In this document: piece by piece, positions 5,919 through 13,805 of the stretch | Numbering within the stretch: the stretch's first letter is position 1 | How the letters are laid out: each line of letters starts with the position of its first letter | Assembly (NCBI RefSeq): GCF_050313795.1 | Contig: NZ_JBNPMC010000040.1 | Location: 1 to 31,023, forward strand | Reading direction: 5' to 3' | DNA: 31,023 nt | DNA from: CAMBRQ01 sp945870325 | GTDB lineage: Bacteria; Bacillota; Clostridia; Lachnospirales; Lachnospiraceae | The notes under the pieces: generated by a model | The model's input: only the letters and a program-made list of their open reading frames with translations | What the model was told of the DNA's origin: nothing | Database searches by the model: none | Position numbers and translations under genes: made by a program

Positions 5919-7259
5919 ATGAACGAGTTGACCAGATTGATAAAAGAGGATATGAAACCTGCGCTTGGCGTGACGGAGCCTGGAGCCATTGCGTATGCGG
6001 TCGCCAGTGCAAGAAGCCATGTGACGGGAGAGATAAAGAGGGTACGGGTGCGGATGAATTCCGGTATGTATAAGAATGCTTATACTTGTGGAATCCCGAA
6101 TTCCTCCAGATTCGGCAATCTGTATGCGGCAGCGCTTGGCGCGGTGGCTGCGGATGCGGGGAAGGGTTTGGAGTCTCTGGCGAATATTACGCCTGAGGAT
6201 GACGAGATGGCAGCGAAGATGGTAGAAGACGGGAAAGTAGAGGCGCTGGTGGATTGTATCGACTCAAGAATTAGGATCGATGCTACGGTAGAGACGCAGG
6301 CGGATACCTGTATGGTGTCTATCAGAGACAGTCATACCCATATTGTTTCGATTGAGAAGAATGGGGAGCAGATCTATGTGGAAAATCGTTCTGAAGAGGG
6401 CGATGTATCCGTAGATGCGTTGGAGTATGGACAGGAGGGCGCAGAGGGGAGTGCGATTCCTGCGATACACAGATATTCGCTGAAAGACATACTTGAATAT
6501 GTGGAGCATGTATCGCTGGAAGAACTTGCATTTATAAGGGACGCATTCGCCATGAACATGGAACTGCTTGAAGAAGGACTGGCATCTGATCGGGCAACGA
6601 TTGCAAAACGCTTGTTTCAAAAGAATGGGGAGCAGATGTTCTCAAGCCATGTGCTGGATACAGCCCAACTTCTATGCAATGGAGCGATTGAAGCAAGGGT
6701 GCTGGGACTTAGCCGTCCGGCGATGAGTATTACCGGAAGCGGAGCACATGGGATTATTGCGACGATGCCGCTTTTGGCAGAATATAAGGTGAATTGTGAA
6801 TCGAAGATGCCGGCGGAAGACATGCAGGAAGAGGATGTCATGCTTTTAAGGGCAACGGCACTGAGTTATCTGATTACCATGTATATCAAGGAATATTCCG
6901 GCAGGTTATCTGCATTCTGCGGATGTGGAATTGCGGCGGGAACCGGTATGGCATGTGGTCTTGCGTATATGCGGGGAGCAGATGAAACTATCATCACGAT
7001 GGTGATTCAGAATATGGCGAGTGGTCTTACGGGAATGATCTGTGACGGCGGAAATCATGGATGTGCGATGAAGGGAATTGTTGCGGTAGATGCGGCGTTT
7101 CGGGCAGTGGAACTGGCGATGGATGGTATATGCATTGAGAGCATCCATGGAATTAACGGAAGGACGCCGGAGGATACCATGAGACATATGGGGATGATTG
7201 CATCTCCCGGAATGGTGCAGACGGAGAAGACGATTGTAGAGATTATGGAGCAGAAGTAG
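5919..7259 (+). CDS. cyuA: L-cysteine desulfidase / serine dehydratase alpha-like (UPF0597, CyuA family)
   Basis: A 446-residue cytosolic iron-sulfur enzyme of the UPF0597/CyuA family, related to the serine dehydratase alpha subunit. Characterised members break L-cysteine into pyruvate, ammonia and sulfide with a [4Fe-4S] cluster. Visible support: the N-terminal GVTEPGAIA motif, NSSRFGN (61-67), the ITGSGAHGI loop (271-279), and cysteines C334, C336, C375 and C382 in AFCGCG and ICDGGNHGC, which are candidate cluster ligands. Length matches the family. ATG 5919 follows AGGGGAAG. It reads divergently from the zinc-ribbon operon. No cysteine transporter (cyuP) is adjacent, so its role in cysteine catabolism is inferred from the family. 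Confidence 0.88.
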   Translation: MNELTRLIKEDMKPALGVTEPGAIAYAVASARSHVTGEIKRVRVRMNSGMYKNAYTCGIPNSSRFGNLYAAALGAVAADAGKGLESLANITPEDDEMAAKMVEDGKVEALVDCIDSRIRIDATVETQADTCMVSIRDSHTHIVSIEKNGEQIYVENRSEEGDVSVDALEYGQEGAEGSAIPAIHRYSLKDILEYVEHVSLEELAFIRDAFAMNMELLEEGLASDRATIAKRLFQKNGEQMFSSHVLDTAQLLCNGAIEARVLGLSRPAMSITGSGAHGIIATMPLLAEYKVNCESKMPAEDMQEEDVMLLRATALSYLITMYIKEYSGRLSAFCGCGIAAGTGMACGLAYMRGADETIITMVIQNMASGLTGMICDGGNHGCAMKGIVAVDAAFRAVELAMDGICIESIHGINGRTPEDTMRHMGMIASPGMVQTEKTIVEIMEQK

Positions 7260-7314
7260 ACTAAAGAGCAGGGATAAAGAGTAGAAATAGAAGAGGCAGA
7301 GAAGGTGGGGCAGA

Positions 7315-8121
7315 ATGGGAGAGAATAAAAGGAAATATCACAGAGGACGCAGAAGGAAACAAAAAAGCAGTATCATATCGAATATGATACTTGTGATCGC
7401 GATTATCGTATTCTGTGTATCGGCGTTTCAATTATTTCGAATAATGAAGGGCTATTACGATGGCAGAAGTGAATACGATAAGATCCGGGACTTGGCGATT
7501 GAGACGGAAGGTAAAAAGAATGGAGAGGAAGAGCAGGCGAGATTCCAGGTGAATTTTGACGAACTGCTGAAGATCAATCCTGATACGATAGGCTGGATAC
7601 GGTTTGATCCTGAGCCGTCTGTTATTAGTTACCCGATCGTTCAGGGGAGTAATAACAGTGAGTATTTGAAGAAAACATTTTCGTCAAATGAGAACACTTT
7701 GGGAGCCATTTTCCTGAATGTGGATAATAGCCCGGCTTTTACAGATAAGAATTCGATCATATACGGGCATCGAATGAAGGATGGTTCTATGTTCCGGCAT
7801 TTGCAGGACTATGAAGATCAGTCATTCTGGGAGGCGAATCCGTATTTTTATATCTACACGCCTGACGGCAGTGAGATGAAGTATCATATCTATTCGGTAG
7901 GCGAAGTAGAAGATACATCAGATACATATCTTACGGTATTCGGTACAGAAGAAGAGTATCAGGCATTCCTTAATATGACAAAGGAAGTGGCGCTGTACGA
8001 TACTGGAGTAGAGGTGACAACGAATGATACGATTGTTACACTGTCAACCTGTACCAGCGCCAGCGACAATCACCGGTTCGTGGTTCGTGGAGTGAGAGAA
8101 GAAGGGGGCGCAGACGAGTAA
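7315..8121 (+). CDS. srtB: Class B sortase
   Basis: A 268-residue membrane-anchored transpeptidase that would attach surface proteins to peptidoglycan. It has a basic N-terminus, one membrane helix (about residues 19-42) and an extracellular sortase domain. Catalytic residues are visible: H152 in YGHRMKDGSMF, C246 in TLSTC and R254 in NHRFVVRG. The long insert before the catalytic Cys fits class B. ATG 7315 follows an AGAAGGTGGGG ribosome binding site. It sits 55 bp after cyuA and its stop overlaps the DUF951 start by 1 bp. No LPxTG or NxTN substrate, pilin or heme uptake gene is present in the window, so it may serve substrates encoded elsewhere. Confidence 0.93.
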   Translation: MGENKRKYHRGRRRKQKSSIISNMILVIAIIVFCVSAFQLFRIMKGYYDGRSEYDKIRDLAIETEGKKNGEEEQARFQVNFDELLKINPDTIGWIRFDPEPSVISYPIVQGSNNSEYLKKTFSSNENTLGAIFLNVDNSPAFTDKNSIIYGHRMKDGSMFRHLQDYEDQSFWEANPYFYIYTPDGSEMKYHIYSVGEVEDTSDTYLTVFGTEEEYQAFLNMTKEVALYDTGVEVTTNDTIVTLSTCTSASDNHRFVVRGVREEGGADE

Positions 8122-8315
8122 TGAAGAGTGGATATGTTTACGAAGTTGGAGATATCGTGACGATGAAGAAACAGCACCCATGTGGAAGTAAAGAATGGGA
8201 GATATTGCGTGTTGGAGCGGATTTTCGTTTAAAATGCCTGGGGTGCGGGCATCAGATTATGATTGCACGTAGATTGGTGGAAAAAAACACAAAAGATTTG
8301 AAGAAAAAGGCTTGA
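8121..8315 (+). CDS. DUF951 small protein
   Basis: A 64-residue DUF951 family protein, small and beta-rich, with MKKQHPCGSKEWEILRVGADFRLKC near its middle and cysteines in HPCG and CLGCGHQ that could bind metal. Such proteins are common just upstream of rpsF in Firmicutes; their role is unknown. The start codon shares its A with the sortase stop (TAATG), so translation is coupled. Its own stop codon (8313-8315) lies inside the -35 box of the rpsF promoter. Confidence 0.9.
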   Translation: MKSGYVYEVGDIVTMKKQHPCGSKEWEILRVGADFRLKCLGCGHQIMIARRLVEKNTKDLKKKA

Positions 8316-8340
8316 AACAAGCGGTAGATTATGGTATCAT
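8312..8340 (+). promoter_or_regulatory. Promoter of rpsF-ssb-rpsR
   Basis: TTGAAA (8312-8317), a 17-bp spacer and an extended -10, TGG-TATCAT (8332-8340). Transcription would start near 8347, giving a leader of about 100 nt. Confidence 0.8.
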
Positions 8341-8360
8341 ATTTAACCGTGATACATGAA

Positions 8361-8420
8361 ATCTGTCGGCTGTGACCGGCAGGTAATCCTTGCTCCCACA
8401 TAAACTGAGCGGGGGCCAAA
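8361..8420 (+). promoter_or_regulatory. Structured rpsF leader, candidate S6:S18 autoregulatory RNA
   Basis: Two hairpins lie between the promoter and the rpsF ribosome binding site. The first is a 9-bp stem, ATCTGTCGG/CCGGCAGGT, with a CTGTGA loop (8361-8384). The second is GCTCCC/GGGGGC (8392-8416). A leader in this position is known in many bacteria to bind the S6:S18 complex and repress the operon. I infer the identity from position and structure, not from a model match. Confidence 0.45.
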
Positions 8421-8446
8421 AGACCAGAAGGAGGTGCAAAGACGAC

Positions 8447-8734
8447 ATGAACAAATATGAATTAGCTGTTGTTGTCAGTGCAAAAATCGAAGATGACGAG
8501 AGAGCACAGGTTATCGAAAAAGTAAAAGCATTAGTTGAACGTTTCGGTGGTCAGATCTCAGACGTCGATGAATGGGGTAAGAGAAGATTAGCTTACGAAA
8601 TTCAGAAGATGAAAGAAGCATACTACTATTTCATCCACTTCGAATCTGATGCTGAGACTCCAGGCGAAATCGAGCAGAGAATTCGCATCATGGACAACGT
8701 GATCAGATATTTATGCGTTAGACAGGAAGCATAA
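8447..8734 (+). CDS. rpsF: 30S ribosomal protein S6
   Basis: A 95-residue S6 that binds 16S rRNA in the platform of the small subunit together with S18. The start MNKYELAVVVSAKIEDDER, the central WGKRRLAYEI segment and the end IMDNVIRYLCVRQ are typical. ATG 8447 is chosen over the longer open frame because AGAAGGAGGTG lies about 10 nt upstream and the family begins here. It leads the operon rpsF-ssb-rpsR. Confidence 0.97.
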   Translation: MNKYELAVVVSAKIEDDERAQVIEKVKALVERFGGQISDVDEWGKRRLAYEIQKMKEAYYYFIHFESDAETPGEIEQRIRIMDNVIRYLCVRQEA

Positions 8735-8755
8735 GCAGGAAGTAGAGGTAATTAT

Positions 8756-9205
8756 ATGAATAAAGTAATTTTGATGGGACGCTTAACAAGAGATCCTGAA
8801 GTGAGATATTCACAGGGAGAGAACTCTTTGGCAATCGCGAGATTCACATTGGCTGTTGACCGGAGATTCAGACGTGATGGAGAAGCAACTGCAGATTTTA
8901 TCAGTTGCGTGGCATTTGGAAGACAGGCAGAGCATGCTGAGAAGTATTACCGTCAGGGGTTGAAAGTTGTAATTAGCGGACGTATCCAGACGGGCAGTTA
9001 CACGAACAGAGATGGCGTGAAGGTCTACACGACAGAGGTTGTTGTAGAAGAGCAGGAATTTGCTGAGAGCAAGGCTTCAAGCGATGCTAATATCGGAAGT
9101 TACCGTTCGGCGGCTCCCACACCGGCACCGGCACCAGTTTCTGATGCGGGCGACGGCTTCATGAATATTCCGGATGGAATTGATGAGGAATTACCGTTTA
9201 ATTAG
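8756..9205 (+). CDS. ssb: Single-stranded DNA-binding protein
   Basis: A 149-residue SSB that coats single-stranded DNA in replication and repair. Residues 1-105 form the OB fold (MNKVILMGRLTRDPEVRY, IARFTLAVDRRF, FISCVAFGRQAE). A Pro/Ala-rich linker follows, and the acidic tail ends DEELPFN, close to the conserved partner-binding tip. It lies 21 bp after rpsF and upstream of rpsR, the classic Firmicutes order. Confidence 0.97.
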   Translation: MNKVILMGRLTRDPEVRYSQGENSLAIARFTLAVDRRFRRDGEATADFISCVAFGRQAEHAEKYYRQGLKVVISGRIQTGSYTNRDGVKVYTTEVVVEEQEFAESKASSDANIGSYRSAAPTPAPAPVSDAGDGFMNIPDGIDEELPFN

Positions 9206-9382
9206 GCACTGAACACTGGCATTGAACACTTGGTGAAGCAAAGATGAGTCTAGTGTGAAAGTCCATCTTGAAACTTGGTGAGGTGTTTTCGAACTTAGTT
9301 GAAGGATGTTACAATGTTAGTGAGAAGGCCGTTCTGGTGAGTGAAACGAAGCAGAACTTCAAATAAAAAGGAGGAGACCAAG
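9206..9382 (+). other. Structured ssb-rpsR spacer with direct repeats and hairpins
   Basis: This 177-bp spacer lacks a convincing gene. It contains a near repeat, TTGAACACTTGGTGAAG (9222-9238) and TTGAAACTTGGTGAGG (9268-9283). It also has a 6-bp hairpin, AAGATG/CATCTT (9241-9269), and another, GTTCTG/CAGAAC (9331-9357), ending just before the rpsR ribosome binding site. It may tune rpsR translation or mRNA processing; that is inference. Confidence 0.4.
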
Positions 9383-9649
9383 ATGGCTTACGATAAAGGC
9401 AATCGTCCAGAAGGCGGCTTCAAGAGAAGAGGCGGCGGACGCAGAAGAAAAAAAGTATGTGTATTCTGTGGTAAAGAGAATAACGAGATCGATTACAAGG
9501 ATGTAGCAAAGTTAAGAAAGTACATCTCTGAAAGAGGAAAGATTCTTCCAAGAAGAATTACAGGTAACTGTGCAAAGCACCAGAGAGCTCTTACAGTAGC
9601 AATCAAGAGAGCACGTCATATTGCTTTGATGCCATACGTACAGGAATAA
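9383..9649 (+). CDS. rpsR: 30S ribosomal protein S18 (cysteine-containing form)
   Basis: An 88-residue S18, partner of S6 in the 30S platform. It has a basic, Gly-rich N-terminus, then VCVFCGKENNEIDYKDV and the conserved KLRKYISERGKILPRRITG and KHQRAL stretches. The CVFC pair plus a later NCAKH marks the zinc-binding (C+) type. ATG 9383 is preceded by AAGGAGGAG; the longer frame starting at 9341 lacks support. A strong terminator follows. Confidence 0.97.
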   Translation: MAYDKGNRPEGGFKRRGGGRRRKKVCVFCGKENNEIDYKDVAKLRKYISERGKILPRRITGNCAKHQRALTVAIKRARHIALMPYVQE

Positions 9650-9672
9650 TTATTGAATATAGTATGAGTTGG

Positions 9673-9705
9673 AACCGCCGCTGTTTTATATAGCGGCGGT
9701 TTTTA
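9673..9705 (+). terminator. Terminator of the rpsF operon
   Basis: AACCGCCGCT/AGCGGCGGTT stem with a short AT-rich loop and a T run. Confidence 0.92.
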
Positions 9706-9707
9706 AT

Positions 9708-9718
9708 TTGCCGTGTCC
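9708..9718. repeat. Single unit of the 21-bp repeat, copy B
   Basis: TTGCCGTGTCC followed by a T run matches the tandem unit of the composite repeats at 1460, 14741 and 24111. There is no GGGGACGG hairpin here. Confidence 0.6.
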
Positions 9719-9783
9719 CTTTTTTAATTTTAGCACAATTGGCGACTTTTTTTGTACGTTCGTGACTTTATGTTGGCATAATC

Positions 9784-9812
9784 TTGTTTTTATTCCCCTT
9801 TTTTGATACATT
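9784..9812 (+). promoter_or_regulatory. Possible promoter of the CBM9-like gene
   Basis: TTGTTT (9784-9789), a 17-bp spacer and TACATT (9807-9812). It is a moderate match, 77 bp before the start codon. Confidence 0.35.
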
Positions 9813-9888
9813 AAAGATACCGTAAAAGTGTAGAGACAGAATGCTGAAAAAGTAATAAGAGAACTTAAAATAAGCGAGGATGTTATCT

Positions 9889-10500
9889 ATGAAGGTGAAA
9901 GCAATCAGTAATGCGGCGGAATTGGAGCGGGTATCTCCATTTCGTGTGGAATGTCTTTTGTGGGGAACGAAAGAGATTCCGAAGACTTATGGTTATCTTG
10001 GATTCGTGCCGGGAGATGGATTCTATCTGAAGATGGTGTGCGAGGAGAAGGAACCTCTTCGCAAGTATATGAAGGATTTTGATCCGGTCTATCGGGATAG
10101 CGCGATGGAAGCGTTCTTCCAGTTTGATACAAGAAAGGGGAACGAGGGCGTTCCGATCTATATGAATTTTGAGGCGAATGCTAATGGAGCCTTGCTGGCG
10201 GCGTATGGTTCGGAGCGGATGTATCGGAGTCATTTCTCCAAGGAGGAAGGGGAAGTGTTCGGCTGTAGGGCGAAGATAGAAGAGGAGTTCTGGAGTGTCA
10301 GCCTTCGGATTCCGTTAAAGGTGTTATATCGGGTATATGGACCACTGAATCTGGATGTGGGAAGCAAGTTTACCTGTAATTTCTATAAGATCTCTGAGAC
10401 GAAGGCGGTTGAACATTATGCTTCGTGTTTTCCGATTCGGTCGGATATTCCTAGTTTTCATATGCCGGAATTCTTTGGTGGGGCAGAGATCGTACGGTGA
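9889..10500 (+). CDS. CBM9/DOMON-like carbohydrate-binding protein
   Basis: A 203-residue protein resembling the carbohydrate-binding family 9-like (DOMON-type beta-sandwich) proteins of gut Firmicutes. Support comes from the FFQFDTRKGNEGVPIYMNFEAN segment, SLRIPLKVLYRVYG, the conserved FTCNFYKISE run, and the C-terminal FHMPEFFGGAEIV. There is no signal peptide, so it is likely cytosolic. ATG 9889 is preferred because GCGAGGA lies 8 nt upstream and overlaps the alternative ATG at 9880. It precedes nagB by 84 bp, which suggests a link to amino-sugar use. It has no obvious catalytic motif; its ligand is unknown. Confidence 0.7.
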   Translation: MKVKAISNAAELERVSPFRVECLLWGTKEIPKTYGYLGFVPGDGFYLKMVCEEKEPLRKYMKDFDPVYRDSAMEAFFQFDTRKGNEGVPIYMNFEANANGALLAAYGSERMYRSHFSKEEGEVFGCRAKIEEEFWSVSLRIPLKVLYRVYGPLNLDVGSKFTCNFYKISETKAVEHYASCFPIRSDIPSFHMPEFFGGAEIVR

Positions 10501-10584
10501 CAGATAGTAGAAGATGTAAGGAATTTGAATAAAGTAAGCAATATTAAATGCAATAAAAAGTAATGAAATATCAGGAGGTATGTT

Positions 10585-11316
10585 ATGAAGATTTACAAAG
10601 CAACGGACTACAAGGATATGAGCAGGAAGGCGGCTAATATTATCTCTGCACAGGTAATTATGAAGCCGGATTGTGTGCTGGGGCTGGCAACAGGCTCTAC
10701 TCCAATTGGCACTTATCAGCAGCTGGTAGAGTGGTATAAGAAAGGGGATCTGGATTTTTCAGGAGTAACTACAGTTAATCTGGATGAGTATAAGGGGTTG
10801 CCTAGAACGAATGACCAGAGTTATTATTATTTTATGCATCAGAATCTGTTCGATCGAGTGAACGTGAATCCTGAGAGCACGCATCTTCCGGACGGAATGG
10901 AGCCAGACAGCGAGAAGGAATGTGCAAGATATGAGGAACTGATTCACTCTCTGGGTGGCGTAGACCTTCAACTTTTGGGACTTGGACATAATGGTCATAT
11001 CGGATTCAATGAGCCAGGGGAAGTGTTCGAGAAAGAGACACATTGTGTGAATCTACAAGAGAGAACGATTGAAGCGAATAAGCGTTTCTTTGCTTCCGCA
11101 GATGAAGTGCCGAGACAGGCATATACCATGGGAATTAAGACGATCATGCAGGCGAAGAAGATTCTGGTAGTTGTAAGTGGGGAAGATAAAGCAGATATCG
11201 TGGCGAAGGCATTCTTCGGTCCGGTAACGCCGGCAGTTCCGGCATCTATTCTTCAGATGCATAATGATGTGACACTGGTGGGCGATGAAGCAGCACTTTC
11301 TAAGATTCCGCAGTAA
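10585..11316 (+). CDS. nagB: Glucosamine-6-phosphate deaminase
   Basis: A 243-residue cytosolic enzyme converting glucosamine-6-phosphate to fructose-6-phosphate and ammonia, the last step joining amino-sugar breakdown to glycolysis. Clear motifs are GLATGSTPIG near residue 35, the VNLDEYKGL active-site segment, and LGLGHNGHIGFNEPG with the catalytic Asp/His region nearby. Length matches the family. ATG 10585 follows AGGAGG. No nagA deacetylase or kinase lies next to it. It precedes lnpA on the same strand but has its own terminator. Confidence 0.97.
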   Translation: MKIYKATDYKDMSRKAANIISAQVIMKPDCVLGLATGSTPIGTYQQLVEWYKKGDLDFSGVTTVNLDEYKGLPRTNDQSYYYFMHQNLFDRVNVNPESTHLPDGMEPDSEKECARYEELIHSLGGVDLQLLGLGHNGHIGFNEPGEVFEKETHCVNLQERTIEANKRFFASADEVPRQAYTMGIKTIMQAKKILVVVSGEDKADIVAKAFFGPVTPAVPASILQMHNDVTLVGDEAALSKIPQ

Positions 11317-11371
11317 GTAGGAATGCATTAGGAGAGAATCAAGCAGGATATAGAATGAAGTATCAGGAGGC

Positions 11372-11390
11372 AGGAGACTGTCTCCTTTTT
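11372..11390 (+). terminator. Short terminator after nagB
   Basis: AGGAGA/TCTCCT stem with a CTG loop and a five-T run. A further hairpin, CCAGCG/CGCTGG (11403-11425), follows and has no T run. Confidence 0.6.
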
Positions 11391-11483
11391 ACTGCCGTAT
11401 TTCCAGCGAAACTGGGGCACGCTGGTCAGCAGCAGATTCTGTCAACGTTAAAATTTTAAGAAAATACAAGAGATTTCATAAAA

Positions 11484-11511
11484 AGCAATATATCTAAAAA
11501 ACATAGCAATA
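11484..11511 (+). promoter_or_regulatory. Candidate AraC-type operator upstream of lnpA
   Basis: Direct repeats AGCAATA at 11484-11490 and 11505-11511 are exactly 21 bp apart, and the second ends 6 bp before the -35 box. That is the classic geometry for an AraC activator. Related WGCAA sequences precede nagB (10537, 10549) and the uridylyltransferase gene (15801, 15823). Confidence 0.4.
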
Positions 11512-11517
11512 ACAAGA

Positions 11518-11546
11518 TTGACCATTTAAGAAAAAGTAAGTATTGT
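11518..11546 (+). promoter_or_regulatory. Promoter of lnpA
   Basis: TTGACC (11518-11523), a 17-bp spacer and a weak -10, TATTGT (11541-11546), followed by more AT-rich DNA. The weak -10 fits an activator-dependent promoter. Confidence 0.5.
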
Positions 11547-11581
11547 ATATTATATAAAAACAAAGAAAGGACGGAAGAAAG

Positions 11582-13744
11582 ATGAGCGAGAATACAAGAG
11601 GACGAGTAACAATCCCGACGGATGTAGATGTGGTTCCGGAGACCCTGGAACTTGTAAAACGCTGGGGAGCAGATGCAATCCGTGACTGTGACGGAACTGA
11701 ATATCCGGAAGAGTTAAGAAATGTGGATGCAAAGGTATATTCTACTTACTATACTACGAGAAAAGATAATGAATGGGCGAAAGCAAACCCGGATGAGATC
11801 CAGCAGATGTATATTATGACCCCGTTCTATAATGCGGTAGGGGATACTTTGGAGATCCATCTGATGAACCACCTGTATCCGGATATGCTGGCGGTGAATT
11901 CACGCGATGACATCAAGAGATGGTGGGAAGTTATTGACCGTACAACAGGGGAAGTCGTACCAACAGAGGATTGGGAATATGATGAAGAGAAGGGTGATGT
12001 GAGAATCCTTCGCACAAAGCAGTTTCATGATTATACCGTAAGTTTTCTTGCATATATCATGTGGGATCCGGTGCATATGTACAATGCAGTGACCAACGAC
12101 TGGAAAGGCGTTGAGAAGCAGATTACTTTTGATGTGCGCCAGCCGAAGACCAAGGCATATTCGATGGAGCGCCTGAGAAAATATATTCAGGATAATCCGC
12201 ACATTGACGTAATCCGGTACACTACATTCTTCCATCAGTTTACGCTGATCTTTGATGAATTTGCAAGAGAAAAATATGTAGACTGGTATGGCTATTCCGC
12301 ATCTGTAAGCCCATATATCTTAGAACAGTTTGAGGAAGAAGTGGGCTACAAATTCCGTCCGGAATACATTATTGATCAGGGTTATATGAACAATACGTAT
12401 CGCGTTCCATCTAAGGAATTCCAGGACTTCCAGGCATTCCAGAGAAGGGAAGTGGCGCGCCTTGCAAAGCAGATGGTAGATATTACGCATGAGTGCGGCA
12501 AGGAAGCGATGATGTTCCTGGGAGATCACTGGATTGGCATGGAGCCTTTCATGGATGAATTCAAGAGTATTGGACTTGATGCTGTAGTGGGAAGCGTGGG
12601 AAATGGTGCGACACTCAGACTCCTTAGTGATATTGAAGGGGTAAAATATATTGAAGGACGTTTCCTTCCGTATTTCTTCCCGGATACTTTCCACGAGGGT
12701 GGTGATCCGGTAAAAGAGGCGAAGGTCAATTGGGTAACGGCAAGAAGAGCGATTCTTAGAAAGCCAATCGACAGGATCGGATATGGCGGATATCTGAAAC
12801 TTGCGATGGAATTCCCGGAATTCATTGACTATGTGGAGGAAGTTTGTCAGGAATTCCGTACACTGTATGATAATATCAAGGGTACGGTTCCATATTGCGT
12901 GAAGAAGGTTGCTGTGCTGAACAGTTGGGGCAAGATGCGTGCATGGGGCAATCATATGGTACATCACGCAATCTATCATAAGCAGAATTATTCTTATGCA
13001 GGAATCATAGAGGCATTAAGCGGTGCGCCATTTGATGTTGTATATATTTCTTTTGACGATATCAGAGAGAATCCGGCTATCCTGGATGATATTGATGTGA
13101 TTCTGAATGTGGGTGATGCTTATACTGCATACACAGGTGGCGAGAACTGGAAAGACGAGACCATCGTTACTGCAATTAAGCGCTTTATTTATCAGGGGGG
13201 CGGCTTCATTGGTGTCGGCGAGCCGGCAGCATACCAGTGGCAGGGAAGATTCTTCCAGTTGTCAGGAGTTCTTGGCGTGGAAGAGGAGACTGGCTTCACC
13301 TTGAATGTGGATAAATATAACTGGGAGGAGCATGACCACTTCATTACTGAGGATTGCGAAGGCGAGATTGATTTTGGCGAAGGCAAGAAGAATATCTTTG
13401 CGTTGGATGGAACGACTGTGATTAAGCAGATTGATAAAGAAGTACAGCTTGCGGCAAATGAGTTCGGCGAAGGCCGTGGTGTTTATATCAGCGGACTTCC
13501 GTATAGTTTTGAAAATAGCCGGCTTCTCTACAGGGCAATTCTTTGGGCTTCCGGTTCTGAAGGCGAATTGCATCGGTGGTTCAGCAGCAACTATAATGTG
13601 GAAGTACACGCTTATGTTGCAAATGGCAAGTATTGTGTGGTAAATAATACGTACGAGCCGCAGAAGACCACGGTTTATAAGGGGGACGGAAGTTCCTTTG
13701 ATGTAGAACTGGATGCGAATGAGATTATCTGGTATGAGATCTAG
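11582..13744 (+). CDS. lnpA: 1,3-beta-galactosyl-N-acetylhexosamine phosphorylase (GH112)
   Basis: A 720-residue GH112 phosphorylase that uses phosphate to split galacto-N-biose or lacto-N-biose I into galactose-1-phosphate and GalNAc or GlcNAc, in the cytosol. Family hallmarks are GRVTIPTDVDVVPETLEL near the start, WGADAIRDCDGT, YSTYYTTRKDNEWA and LGDHWIGMEPF, with D315 as the likely general acid. A Gal-rhamnose phosphorylase is the other GH112 activity, but the kinase, uridylyltransferase and GalE downstream favour LnpA. The W161-D162-P163-V164 region appears to align with residues reported to set GNB versus LNB preference, which is unverified. There is no signal peptide. A GAAAGGA ribosome binding site precedes ATG 11582. 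Length is close to the roughly 750 residues of the bifidobacterial enzyme. Confidence 0.93.
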   Translation: MSENTRGRVTIPTDVDVVPETLELVKRWGADAIRDCDGTEYPEELRNVDAKVYSTYYTTRKDNEWAKANPDEIQQMYIMTPFYNAVGDTLEIHLMNHLYPDMLAVNSRDDIKRWWEVIDRTTGEVVPTEDWEYDEEKGDVRILRTKQFHDYTVSFLAYIMWDPVHMYNAVTNDWKGVEKQITFDVRQPKTKAYSMERLRKYIQDNPHIDVIRYTTFFHQFTLIFDEFAREKYVDWYGYSASVSPYILEQFEEEVGYKFRPEYIIDQGYMNNTYRVPSKEFQDFQAFQRREVARLAKQMVDITHECGKEAMMFLGDHWIGMEPFMDEFKSIGLDAVVGSVGNGATLRLLSDIEGVKYIEGRFLPYFFPDTFHEGGDPVKEAKVNWVTARRAILRKPIDRIGYGGYLKLAMEFPEFIDYVEEVCQEFRTLYDNIKGTVPYCVKKVAVLNSWGKMRAWGNHMVHHAIYHKQNYSYAGIIEALSGAPFDVVYISFDDIRENPAILDDIDVILNVGDAYTAYTGGENWKDETIVTAIKRFIYQGGGFIGVGEPAAYQWQGRFFQLSGVLGVEEETGFTLNVDKYNWEEHDHFITEDCEGEIDFGEGKKNIFALDGTTVIKQIDKEVQLAANEFGEGRGVYISGLPYSFENSRLLYRAILWASGSEGELHRWFSSNYNVEVHAYVANGKYCVVNNTYEPQKTTVYKGDGSSFDVELDANEIIWYEI

Positions 13745-13764
13745 AGGACGATAATATACATTTG

Positions 13765-13800
13765 GGTATAGGACATTTTCCAAAAAGGTACAGGACATTT
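13765..13800. repeat. 14-bp direct repeat with 22-bp period
   Basis: GGTATAGGACATTT (13765-13778) and GGTACAGGACATTT (13787-13800) differ at one base. They sit between lnpA and the araC-type gene, beside a repeat hairpin. They may be a leftover insertion-sequence end, which is inference. Confidence 0.5.
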
Positions 13801-13805
13801 GTTAA

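Noticed and set aside
11391..11517. Riboswitch between nagB and lnpA
   Set aside because: Only a simple 6-bp hairpin (CCAGCG/CGCTGG) is present, upstream of the likely lnpA promoter, so it would not be in the lnpA transcript; no known aptamer pattern recognised.
12320..12979. Long open frame antisense to lnpA
   Set aside because: It lies wholly inside a clear GH112 gene, has no ribosome binding site or recognisable domain, and reflects codon bias of the real gene.
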